Shown here: positions 1-5,050 of the stretch, piece by piece
How positions within the stretch are numbered: the stretch's first letter is position 1
Layout of the letters: each line of letters starts with the position of its first letter
NCBI GenBank assembly: GCA_946481495.1
Contig: CAMLNW010000204.1
Coordinates: forward strand, 1-5,050
From: an uncultured Actinomycetes bacterium
GTDB taxonomy: Bacteria; Actinomycetota; Thermoleophilia; Solirubrobacterales; Thermoleophilaceae
Direction: 5' to 3'
Length of the DNA: 5,050 nt
Program-made: the position numbers and the translations under genes
Notes under the pieces: generated by a model
What the model saw: the letters and a program-made list of their open reading frames with translations, nothing else
Told to the model about the DNA's origin: nothing
Database searches by the model: none

Positions 1-81
1 GCCTTCGGAGGCATTGACGTCGTTGTCAACAACGCGGGCGGCGGGCTCGTCGGAGCCATCGAAGAACTCGACGAGAAGCAA
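1..81 (+). pseudogene. Fragment of a short-chain dehydrogenase/reductase (SDR)
   Basis: Frame 1 reads AFGGIDVVVNNAGGGLVGAI and continues EELDEKQ. This is the central strand of the SDR Rossmann fold, with the NNAG motif at 28-39 that stabilises the fold after beta-4. It is followed by the usual G-x-L-x-x-AIEEL segment of classical SDRs, which are NAD(P)-dependent oxidoreductases. The match stops near base 81. An SDR should continue into an alpha-4 helix with an Asn and then the S-Y-K catalytic residues. Here the frame instead runs on as a non-SDR sequence that looks like the antisense of another gene. The N-terminal TGxxxGIG motif would lie left of the window. The substrate cannot be inferred. 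Family assignment is fairly sure; that the gene is broken at about 76-85 is inferred from loss of family resemblance, not from a stop codon. Confidence 0.6.
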
Positions 82-150
82 GCCCGCGACCATCTCGGTC
101 GAGCGCTCGAGGTGGATGCCCACCAGGTCGCCACGCTTCACGCCCGCGGT
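76..150 (-). pseudogene. Inverted fragment resembling an adenylate-forming (AMP-binding/NRPS A-domain) enzyme
   Basis: Read on the minus strand from 150 to 76, the sequence encodes TAGVKRGDLVGIHLERS followed by TEMVAGLL. This matches the conserved N-terminal block of adenylate-forming enzymes and NRPS adenylation domains (G-V-x-x-G-D-x-V-G-I-x-L-E-R-S-x-E-M-V-x-x-L-L), normally followed by AxLKAGGAYVPLDP. Here the continuation (LVEFF) is simply the antisense of the SDR fragment, and two codons upstream there is an in-frame stop (TTA on plus, 154-156). Only about 25 codons remain, with no start and no ATP-binding core, so it cannot be functional. It may be a decayed insertion, a rearrangement product or an assembly chimera. 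The family match is by eye over a short stretch. Confidence 0.45.
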
Positions 151-151
151 C

Positions 152-199
152 TCTTATCCGGGCTATCTGGCCCTCGACGCGGCTGCCAGGCTGGAGTAA
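152..199 (+). pseudogene. Unidentified C-terminal tail of a gene upstream of the glutaredoxin-like gene
   Basis: The plus frame containing base 152 reads SYPGYLALDAAARLE and ends at TAA 197-199. The composition looks like a genuine alpha-helical protein terminus. The GGAG at 193-196 just before the stop serves the next gene, as in tightly packed operons. Upstream of about 150 the same frame becomes Arg/Ser/Pro-rich and looks like the antisense of the adenylate-forming fragment, so only the last 15 codons are credible. The parent family is not recognised. It may be the true left neighbour in the operon, cut off by the mosaic junction near 150. Confidence 0.3.
193..196 (+). promoter_or_regulatory. 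Shine-Dalgarno for the glutaredoxin-like gene
   Basis: GGAG lies 6 nt before GTG 203, inside the last codons of the preceding reading frame. It supports the GTG start over ATG 212, which would be 15 nt away. Confidence 0.55.
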
Positions 200-202
200 G
201 AC

Positions 203-460
203 GTGGGGACGATGGCGACGGTCACCCTCTATGGCAAGCCGGGCTGTTGCCTCTGCGACGACGCCCGGGCCGCGGTGCGCGAGCTTGGCGAGCGGCATCG
301 CTTTCAGCTCGAGGAGGTCGACGTCTCGCTCGACCCACGTCTGCACCGCGCGTACGGCGAGCGGATACCGGTCGTCGCCGTCGATGGGCAGGAGGCGTGT
401 GAACTACGTGTTGACAGCGCTGAAGTAGAGCGACTGCTCGCTAGAGTGGCCGAGTCTTGA
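203..460 (+). CDS. Glutaredoxin-like (DUF836/thioredoxin-fold) dithiol protein
   Basis: This is a small cytosolic thioredoxin-fold protein of 85 residues, the usual size for the glutaredoxin-like/DUF836 family. A first beta strand (VTLYGKPG, residues 7-14) leads into the redox site C15-C16-L17-C18, where C15 and C18 form the CxxC pair. The following helix carries DDARAAVREL. The cis-proline loop is RIPVVAVDG (P56), and a C-terminal helix (residues 72-84) closes the fold. Such proteins exchange thiols and disulfides; the partner is unknown. C16 and C66 are extra cysteines. The GTG start at 203 is chosen because GGAG at 193-196 sits 6 nt upstream; ATG 212 is the alternative but lacks a well-spaced site. 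The stop TGA overlaps the TTG start of rex (TTGA), implying translational coupling. The last 20 codons (398-457) have markedly AT-rich third positions, unlike the rest of the gene. Confidence 0.85.
   Translation: MGTMATVTLYGKPGCCLCDDARAAVRELGERHRFQLEEVDVSLDPRLHRAYGERIPVVAVDGQEACELRVDSAEVERLLARVAES
398..416 (+). promoter_or_regulatory. Possible Rex-type operator-like inverted repeat with embedded TTGACA, upstream of rex
   Basis: TGTGAAC (398-404), a 5-nt spacer TACGT and GTTGACA (410-416) form an imperfect inverted repeat. The arms differ by one base from the Streptomyces Rex operator arms TGTGAAC/GTTCACA, but the spacer is 5 nt rather than 2. The right arm contains a perfect -35-like TTGACA (411-416). 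No -10 hexamer lies at 16-19 nt; the nearest TAGAGT (442-447) is 25 nt away. The element is 41 nt before the rex start and within an AT-rich codon island. Streptomyces rex is autoregulated through such a site. The spacing mismatch keeps this tentative. Confidence 0.22.
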
Positions 461-1131
461 GCGTTCAGCCCACCATGCGCGACGGAGGAGCACCAGATGA
501 CGACGCCGCGCGCGACCGGTTGTCGCTAGGCGTCGCGGCGCGTCTGTCGCGCTATCTCCAGGTGCTCACCCAGGCGCGCAAGATGGGCAAGGAGACGATC
601 TCCTCCCAGGAGCTCGCCGACTACACGCACGTCAACTCGACACAGATCCGCCGCGACCTCTCCGGCTTCGGCAAGTTCGGTAAGCGCGGCGTCGGTTACA
701 ACGTCGACTCGCTGGTGTCGCAGATCCGCAAGATCCTGCGTACCAGTGGCCAGCACAACATCGCTCTCGTCGGCGCCGGCCACCTTGGCCAGGCGATCGC
801 CGGCTCCGACATCTTCGCCGACCACGGCTTCCGCGTCGTGGCGGTCTTCGACACCGATCCGGGCAAGGCCGGCAAGGCAATCAGCGATCAGCTGACGATT
901 CGGCCGATCGAAGAGCTCGAGGACGCGGTCCGCAGCGACGAGATCGTCGTCGGCGTGATCGCCGTGCCGACGGACGCCGCCCAGGAAGTCGCGGACGTGC
1001 TCGTCGGAGCCGGCGTGAAGATCCTCTTCAACTACTCCGAGGCGCTGCTCCAAGTGCCGCCCGAGGTGACGGTCCACACTTCGAGCCCCGCCGTCGACCT
1101 GCTCTACGCGCTCTACTTCTACCTGACCTGA
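457..1131 (+). CDS. rex: Redox-sensing transcriptional repressor Rex (divergent sensor residues)
   Basis: This is a 224-residue cytosolic homodimeric repressor. Rex proteins bind operators when NAD+ is abundant and release them when NADH rises. Residues about 25-85 form the winged helix: SSQELADYTHVNSTQIRRDL is the recognition region, followed by the wing FGKFGKRGVGY. Residues about 100-205 form the Rossmann domain with NIALVGAGHLGQA (G106, G108, G111) and an acidic residue after beta-2 (FDTD, about D132) expected to contact the adenine ribose. The C-terminal helix VDLLYALYFYLT is the domain-swapped dimer helix. Departures from Thermus and Streptomyces Rex are clear: LNFAP is replaced by LFNYSEA, and the residues aligned with T-Rex R16, Y98 and D188 are Q35, S117 and S210. 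The TTG start at 457 is chosen for its TTGA overlap with the previous stop, though its Shine-Dalgarno is weak; ATG 475 is the alternative. The next gene follows after 2 nt. Confidence 0.92.
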   Translation: MSVQPTMRDGGAPDDDAARDRLSLGVAARLSRYLQVLTQARKMGKETISSQELADYTHVNSTQIRRDLSGFGKFGKRGVGYNVDSLVSQIRKILRTSGQHNIALVGAGHLGQAIAGSDIFADHGFRVVAVFDTDPGKAGKAISDQLTIRPIEELEDAVRSDEIVVGVIAVPTDAAQEVADVLVGAGVKILFNYSEALLQVPPEVTVHTSSPAVDLLYALYFYLT

Positions 1132-1133
1132 CC

Positions 1134-2279
1134 ATGCTGGACATGGCCCGCGCGCGCGAGGTCTTCGAGGCCTCCGATGACTTCACCGTCGGACTCGAGG
1201 AGGAGTTCCAGATCCTCGATCCGGAGAGCCTCGCGCTCGCGCAGCGCTACGGCGAGCTGGCGTCCGCCGCCCAGACCGATCCGGTGCTGGCCGAGGCAGT
1301 CGCCGGCGAGCTGATCGAGTCGGAGATCGAGATTCGCTCGGGCCGTGGCGATACGCTCGCCGACGCCGTCGCCGCCCAGCGCGAGGCCCGCGGTCGGCTG
1401 TTCCGCCTCGCCGCCGAGCACGGCGCGCGCCTCGCCGCGACCGGGACCCACCCCTGGAGCCCGTGGCAGGAGCAGCGGATCATCGACACCGAGCACTACC
1501 ACCGGGTCGAGGAGGGGCTGAAGTACGTCGCCTGGCGCAACAACACATTCAGCCTCCACGTTCACGTCGGCGTACGCGGCGCCGATCGCGCGATCGCCGT
1601 CTGCGACCGCATGCGGGCGTTGCTGCCCGAGCTGCTGGCGATCTCGGCCAACTCGCCGTTCCTCGACGGTCGCGACTCCGGGCTGCACACCGCGCGCACC
1701 CAGATCTTCACCAAGAGCTTTCCGCGCTGCGGGATCCCCGATCCGTTCGGCGACTGGCAGACATACGGCGATTTCGTTGACATGCTTGTCCGGACCAACT
1801 CGATCGTTGAGCACACCCAGCTCTGGTGGAGCGTCCGCCCGCACCACGCCTACGGCACCGTCGAGGTGCGGATCTGCGACGCGCAGTCCGACGCGGACGC
1901 TTCGACCGCGCTCGCGGGCCTGATCGTCGCCTGCGTCGCCCAGGCGGCGCTCGACTACGACGCTGGCGTCCCGTTCGAGGACCCGCCGCCGCGGCTCGTC
2001 GAGGAGAACTTCTGGCGCGCGATCCGCTACGGACTCGACGGCAGGATGCTCGACCTGGCGACGATCGAGGAGTACCCGTCGGCGGCGATCGGCGAGCGGC
2101 TGCTCGAGTGGACCGCGCCGGCGCGGTCGGCGCTCGGGATCGAGCCGGCGCTCACGGCCGAGAACGGGGCGCAGCGTCAGCGACGCCAGCTCGCCGACGG
2201 TGCCACGATGCAGGAGGTGTTCGCCGCGGAGGTCGAGACGGCGGGCCGCACATACGCGAACCCGGAGGTCAGGGCATGA
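1134..2279 (+). CDS. YbdK/GCS2-type carboxylate-amine ligase (glutamate-cysteine ligase 2 family)
   Basis: This 381-residue protein has the full length of the YbdK family (about 370). The family has a glutamine-synthetase-like ATP-dependent fold that joins an amine to a carboxylate through an acyl phosphate; E. coli YbdK shows weak glutamate-cysteine ligase activity. Visible family blocks are TVGLEEEFQILDP (18-30), ESEIEIRSG (62-70), ATGTHPWSP (102-110), the metal/nucleotide block FSLHVHVGV (139-147), SANSPF (171-176) and RPHHAYGTVEVRICD (235-249). The Glu and His residues in these blocks are the likely Mg-ATP ligands. ATG 1134 lies 2 nt after the rex stop with no clear Shine-Dalgarno, so translation is probably coupled; ATG 1143 (residue 4) is also possible. 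The stop overlaps the next start (ATGA). The physiological substrate is not shown by the sequence. Actinobacteria commonly use mycothiol, which does not need glutamate-cysteine ligase, so a true gamma-glutamylcysteine role is uncertain. Confidence 0.9.
   Translation: MLDMARAREVFEASDDFTVGLEEEFQILDPESLALAQRYGELASAAQTDPVLAEAVAGELIESEIEIRSGRGDTLADAVAAQREARGRLFRLAAEHGARLAATGTHPWSPWQEQRIIDTEHYHRVEEGLKYVAWRNNTFSLHVHVGVRGADRAIAVCDRMRALLPELLAISANSPFLDGRDSGLHTARTQIFTKSFPRCGIPDPFGDWQTYGDFVDMLVRTNSIVEHTQLWWSVRPHHAYGTVEVRICDAQSDADASTALAGLIVACVAQAALDYDAGVPFEDPPPRLVEENFWRAIRYGLDGRMLDLATIEEYPSAAIGERLLEWTAPARSALGIEPALTAENGAQRQRRQLADGATMQEVFAAEVETAGRTYANPEVRA
2264..2268 (+). promoter_or_regulatory. Shine-Dalgarno for the DUF1844 gene
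   Basis: GGAGG lies 7 nt before ATG 2276, within the last codons of the ligase gene. It fixes the start of the DUF1844 gene although its frame stays open for several hundred bases upstream. Confidence 0.7.
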
Positions 2280-2758
2280 ACGAGCAGAGTGGACAGCCGC
2301 CGGCCGGCGCCGACCCCGGCGCGCCGCAGGGACAGCCGACCGAGGCTGAGCTGCAGGCGGCGCTCGAGGAGCAGATGCGCAACATCCGCGTCGAGGACGT
2401 CGTCGTCCAGACGACGGTGACGCTCGTCAACCTCGGTGCGCGCCGGCTCGGTCTAGCCGCGGCGCCCGGCGAGGACCCCGCGGGGGAGCGCGACCTCGGC
2501 CAGGCGCAGATCGCGATCGAGGCGGTACGGGCGCTGCTGCCGCTGCTGCCCGCCGAGGTCAGCGAGCAGATCGCGCCCGCGCTCTCACAGCTTCAGATGG
2601 CCTTTGCACGCGAGGCGCAGGGCGGCGGCGAGGCGCCCGCGGCGGGCGCCCAGCCAGGCCAACCGGCACCGACGGGCGATCCCGAGGCCGACAAAGTCGC
2701 TGCCGAGGAGGCGGAGCGCGCGAAGGCGCGCGCAAAGATCTGGACACCCGGAAGCTGA
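2276..2758 (+). CDS. DUF1844 domain-containing protein
   Basis: This is a 160-residue soluble protein of unknown function. Residues 1-22 are a Gly/Pro/Gln-rich disordered leader. Residues about 38-114 match the DUF1844 pattern: a first amphipathic helix (VEDVVVQTTVTLVNLGARRLG), then a loop, then the conserved Asp-Leu-x-x-Ala-Gln segment (DLGQAQIAIEAVRALLPLL), then a last helix ending in LSQLQMAFA. Residues 115-145 are a low-complexity Ala/Gly/Pro/Gln linker, followed by a charged helix AAEEAERAKARAK and the terminus IWTPGS. There is no signal peptide or membrane segment. The start is set by GGAGG at 2264-2268 and the ATGA overlap with the ligase stop. The frame remains open back to 1826, but that part is a shadow of the ligase gene. 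It is the last gene of the operon before a non-coding gap. DUF1844 proteins have no established biochemical role; the domain call is by eye. Confidence 0.8.
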   Translation: MNEQSGQPPAGADPGAPQGQPTEAELQAALEEQMRNIRVEDVVVQTTVTLVNLGARRLGLAAAPGEDPAGERDLGQAQIAIEAVRALLPLLPAEVSEQIAPALSQLQMAFAREAQGGGEAPAAGAQPGQPAPTGDPEADKVAAEEAERAKARAKIWTPGS

Positions 2759-2796
2759 CCAGCCCGCATTTCGCCGGGGCGGCCGATAGACTGCCC

Positions 2797-2820
2797 GCCG
2801 CTTTCGACCGGGCGGCTTTT
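2797..2820 (+). terminator. Weak intrinsic terminator or attenuator-like hairpin
   Basis: GCCGC (2797-2801) pairs with GCGGC (2812-2816), extended by two possible G-U pairs, with a loop at 2804-2809 and TTTT (2817-2820) directly after the stem. It lies 38 nt downstream of the DUF1844 stop. The stem is short, so termination may be partial. Confidence 0.4.
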
Positions 2821-2836
2821 GCACCTGTAGCAATGA

Positions 2837-2855
2837 CGCGCGCAGCCTGCGCGCG
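2837..2855 (+). repeat. GC-rich hairpin in the leader of the pyrophosphatase gene
   Basis: CGCGCGC (2837-2843) and GCGCGCG (2849-2855) form a perfect 7-bp stem around the loop AGCCT. No T tract follows, so it is not a terminator. It sits 45 nt before the hppA start and may be an mRNA 5' structure or simply a product of high GC content. Confidence 0.4.
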
Positions 2856-2889
2856 GCCCCCGAGCCAGCCCGCTACCGAAGATCCCTAC

Positions 2890-2895
2890 GGAGGA
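2890..2895 (+). promoter_or_regulatory. Strong Shine-Dalgarno that sets the TTG start of hppA
   Basis: GGAGGA ends 5 nt before TTG 2901. No in-frame ATG or GTG near the family's expected N-terminus is better placed, so this site decides the TTG start. Confidence 0.8.
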
Positions 2896-2900
2896 CTCCC

Positions 2901-4988
2901 TTGACCGACTTTCTCACCGACCACGGCGTACTAGTTGCGCTCGTATGCGCCGCCGCGGCCGTCGTCTACGGCCTCGCGACGACGCGCTGGCTGCTCGCCA
3001 AGTCGCCCGGCAACGACCGCATGCAAGAGATCTCCTTCGCGGTCCAGGAGGGAGCTCAGGCCTACCTGAAGCGCCAGTACCAGATCATCGGCATCGTCGC
3101 CGTAATTCTGGCGATCATCCTGGCGATCGCGCTCGACATCGAGACAGCGATCGGCTTCGTGATCGGTGGCGCGTTCTCCGGTGCGGCTGGCTTCATCGGC
3201 ATGAACGTGTCGGTGCGCGCCAATGCCCGTGTCGCCGAGGCGGCGCGCGGCGGCATCGGCAACGCGCTCAACGTCGCGTTCAAGGGCGGCGCGGTCACGG
3301 GCATGCTCGTCGCCGGCCTGGCGCTGCTCGGCGTCGCCGGCTACTACGGCATTCTTCGCCTCTTCGACGTCGATCAGAAGGACGCGATCGACGCGCTCAT
3401 CGGCCTCGGCTTCGGTGGCTCGCTGATCTCCGTCTTCGCCCGTCTGGGCGGCGGCATCTTCACCAAGGCCGCTGATGTCGGCGCCGACATCGTTGGCAAG
3501 ATCGAGGCCGGCATCCCCGAGGACGATCCTCGTAACCCGGCGGTCATCGCGGACAACGTTGGCGACAACGTCGGCGACTGCGCCGGCATGGCTGCCGACC
3601 TCTTCGAGACCTACGCGGTCACGGCCGTCGCGGTCATGCTGCTCGGCGTCCTGACCTTCAACCAGATCGATGCGGTTGCGGTCTATCCGCTCGTGATCGG
3701 CGGCGTGTCGATCATCGCGTCGATCATCGGCACCTACGCGGTGCGCAGCGAGGCCGGAAACGTCGAGCGGGCCCTCTACCAGGGCCTGATCGTCTCCGGC
3801 GTCCTCGCGGCGATCGCATTCCTGCCCGTGTCGCTGTGGCTGATGGACGACCTGTCCTTCATCCCCGACGCGTCGAACCTGCTGACCGGTGGCCTCGAGG
3901 GCGCGCCGTCCGGTATGGACATCTGGTTCTGCACCCTGATCGGTATCGGCATCACGGCGCTGCTGTTCGTGATCACCGACTTCTACACCTCGACTCGCTT
4001 CCGTCCGGTGCGCAGCACCGCGAAGGCGTCCGTGACCGGTCACGCAACGAACATCATCCAGGGCCTCGCCCAGGGCTTCCAGGCGACCGCCGCTCCGGCC
4101 ATTGTGATCGCGATCGGCATCCTCGTCGCGAACGAGCTCGCCGGCATCTACGGCATCGGCGTCGCAGTGATGGCGCAGCTGTCGCTGACCGGCTTGATCG
4201 TCGCACTCGACGCATTCGGCCCGATCACCGACAACGCCGGCGGCATCGCCGAGATGGCGGAGCTCCCCGAGGAGGTCCGCAACATCACCGATCCGCTCGA
4301 CGCGGTCGGCAACACCACCAAGGCCGTCACCAAGGGCTACGCGATCGGCTCGGCCGTGCTCGCGGCGCTCGTGTTGTTCGCAGCCTTCGTCGAGGAGCTA
4401 ACCGTCGAGGCAGACAGCAACCTCGAGATCCTCAAGGGCTTCGACATCTCGCAGCCCGAGGTGCTCGTCGGTCTGCTGATCGGCGGCATGATGGTCTACC
4501 TGTTCTCGGCGCTTTCGATCGAGTCCGTCGGCCGTGCCGGCGGTGGCGTGGTCGAGGAGGTCCGGCGTCAGTTCCAGGAGAAGCCGGGCATCATGGACGG
4601 CACCGAGAAGCCGGACTACGCCCAGTGCGTCGGCATCGTGACCAAGGCCGCCCAGCGGGAGATGATCCTGCCGGCCCTGATCCCGATCGTCATCCCGGTC
4701 ATCGTCGGCCTGCTCAGCTACCAGGCCCTGGGCGGCCTGCTGATCGGCGTCATCGTCGTCGGCTTCTTCGCCGCGGTCTCGATGACCTCCGGCGGCGGCG
4801 CGTGGGACAACGCCAAGAAGCTGATCGAGGACGGCGAGTTCGGCGGCAAGGGATCGCTGGCCCACGAGGCCTCGATCACCGGCGACACCGTCGGCGACCC
4901 CTACAAGGACACCGCCGGCCCCGCCATCAACCCGATGATCAAGGTCGCCAACATCGTGGCCATCCTGATCATCCCGTTCCTCGTCTAA
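2901..4988 (+). CDS. hppA: Membrane-bound proton-translocating pyrophosphatase, K+-independent type
   Basis: This 695-residue integral membrane pump hydrolyses cytoplasmic pyrophosphate and moves H+ outward. The length and about 16 hydrophobic segments fit the family. Active-site blocks are complete: [21 protein letters not shown] (about 180-200), the doubled acidic motif DNVGDNVGD (218-226; D218, D222, D226), [11 protein letters not shown] (443-453), and the C-terminal [11 protein letters not shown] (630-640) and DTVGDPYKD (662-670). The cation determinant reads GNTTKAVT (470-477): Lys474 with Thr477 is the signature of K+-independent enzymes, whereas K+-dependent ones have Ala at the Lys position. 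Known Na+-pumping members are K+-dependent, so H+ transport is inferred. The TTG start at 2901 follows GGAGGA with a 5-nt gap. The gene appears to be its own transcription unit, flanked by a non-coding gap and a strong terminator. It may recover energy from pyrophosphate released by biosynthesis. No frameshift or missing catalytic residue is seen. Confidence 0.97.
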   Translation: MTDFLTDHGVLVALVCAAAAVVYGLATTRWLLAKSPGNDRMQEISFAVQEGAQAYLKRQYQIIGIVAVILAIILAIALDIETAIGFVIGGAFSGAAGFIGMNVSVRANARVAEAARGGIGNALNVAFKGGAVTGMLVAGLALLGVAGYYGILRLFDVDQKDAIDALIGLGFGGSLISVFARLGGGIFTKAADVGADIVGKIEAGIPEDDPRNPAVIADNVGDNVGDCAGMAADLFETYAVTAVAVMLLGVLTFNQIDAVAVYPLVIGGVSIIASIIGTYAVRSEAGNVERALYQGLIVSGVLAAIAFLPVSLWLMDDLSFIPDASNLLTGGLEGAPSGMDIWFCTLIGIGITALLFVITDFYTSTRFRPVRSTAKASVTGHATNIIQGLAQGFQATAAPAIVIAIGILVANELAGIYGIGVAVMAQLSLTGLIVALDAFGPITDNAGGIAEMAELPEEVRNITDPLDAVGNTTKAVTKGYAIGSAVLAALVLFAAFVEELTVEADSNLEILKGFDISQPEVLVGLLIGGMMVYLFSALSIESVGRAGGGVVEEVRRQFQEKPGIMDGTEKPDYAQCVGIVTKAAQREMILPALIPIVIPVIVGLLSYQALGGLLIGVIVVGFFAAVSMTSGGGAWDNAKKLIEDGEFGGKGSLAHEASITGDTVGDPYKDTAGPAINPMIKVANIVAILIIPFLV

Positions 4989-5011
4989 GACGCGGGAACA
5001 TCTGCTTCAGC

Positions 5012-5045
5012 GCGACGGGCCGCCTTCGAGCGGCCCGTCGTCGTT
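5012..5045 (+). terminator. Intrinsic terminator downstream of hppA
   Basis: CGACGGGCCGC (5013-5023) pairs perfectly with GCGGCCCGTCG (5030-5040), an 11-bp GC-rich stem with loop CTTCGA and an outer G-T pair (5012/5041). A short T-containing tail (TCGTT) follows. The hairpin begins 24 nt after the hppA stop. A strong stem with a weak U tract is typical of high-GC actinobacteria. Confidence 0.85.
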
Positions 5046-5050
5046 ACTGC

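Larger units (their letters stand above)
2759..2900. other. Non-coding gap between the redox operon and the pyrophosphatase gene
   Basis: This 142-base stretch has no plausible gene. It contains a terminator-like hairpin with T4 (2797-2820), a competing upstream pairing (2778-2782 with 2795-2799), a GC hairpin (2837-2855) and the Shine-Dalgarno of the next gene. A promoter for the pyrophosphatase gene is expected here, but I see no well-spaced -35/-10 pair and no TGTGAA-type Rex site. Confidence 0.7.

Noticed and set aside
26..346. 106-codon minus-strand open frame over the left edge and the glutaredoxin-like gene
   Set aside because: It has no recognisable motif; the adenylate-forming motif on this strand lies in a different frame and is interrupted by a stop.
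470..477. K+-dependent or Na+-pumping pyrophosphatase (residues 470-477 of the protein encoded at 2901-4988)
   Set aside because: The cation motif reads GNTTKAVT with Lys and Thr at the two diagnostic sites, the K+-independent, H+-pumping pattern. Coordinates here are protein residues; the codons lie at about 4308-4331.
526..1077. 183-codon minus-strand open frame antisense to rex
   Set aside because: Composition is typical of antisense GC-rich DNA and the plus strand encodes a complete Rex protein.
1119..1847. 242-codon minus-strand open frame antisense to the carboxylate-amine ligase
   Set aside because: It is a shadow of a well-matched GCS2-family gene and also overlaps the end of rex; no family resemblance or ribosome site.
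1826..2275. Upstream extension of the DUF1844 frame to a 310-residue protein
   Set aside because: The extension is Arg-rich shadow sequence of the ligase gene; GGAGG at 2264-2268 and the ATGA overlap mark ATG 2276 as the start.
2759..2900. A riboswitch or a Rex operator upstream of hppA
   Set aside because: No known riboswitch core was recognised and no TGTGAA/TTCACA pair is present; only simple GC-rich hairpins are visible.
2931..4043. 370-codon minus-strand open frame antisense to hppA
   Set aside because: It is Asp/Arg/Ala-rich with no recognisable domain and mirrors the GC-biased third positions of hppA; the plus-strand protein is unmistakable.

Overview
The window is GC-rich, has dense same-strand genes and uses TTG and GTG starts freely. 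It reads as chromosomal DNA of a high-GC actinobacterium. The form of the Rex protein and the gene order (glutaredoxin-like, Rex, GCS2-type carboxylate-amine ligase, DUF1844, H+-pyrophosphatase) suggest the Thermoleophilia/Solirubrobacterales. That placement rests on recall of similar proteins, not on a search.

Positions 1-199 do not hold one coherent gene. Plus-strand bases 1 to about 81 encode a piece of a short-chain dehydrogenase (NNAG motif). Minus-strand bases about 150-76 encode a piece resembling an adenylate-forming (AMP-binding/NRPS) enzyme. Plus-strand bases about 152-199 encode a short C-terminal tail ending in TAA. This is a mosaic, either an assembly chimera near a contig end or a rearrangement scar.

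Positions 203-2758 form a tightly packed four-gene operon. It contains a glutaredoxin-like protein (203-460), a Rex-family NAD(H) sensor (457-1131, start overlapping the previous stop), a YbdK/GCS2-type carboxylate-amine ligase (1134-2279, 2-nt gap) and a DUF1844 protein (2276-2758, ATGA overlap). The shared theme is redox and thiol chemistry: a dithiol protein, an NADH/NAD+-responsive repressor and a possible gamma-glutamyl ligase.

Positions 2759-2900 are non-coding. They hold a weak terminator-like hairpin, a GC hairpin and a strong Shine-Dalgarno for the next gene. Positions 2901-4988 encode a complete membrane pyrophosphatase with the K+-independent signature, so almost certainly a proton pump. 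A strong intrinsic terminator follows at 5012-5045.

The core genes are ordinary. The points most worth a second look are the Rex protein, in which all three residues of the R16/Y98/D188 sensing triad of Thermus Rex and the LNFAP motif appear replaced; an AT-rich island with a Rex-site-like inverted repeat just upstream of rex; and the three-piece mosaic at the left edge. I found no clear new multi-gene system, CRISPR array or mobile element.
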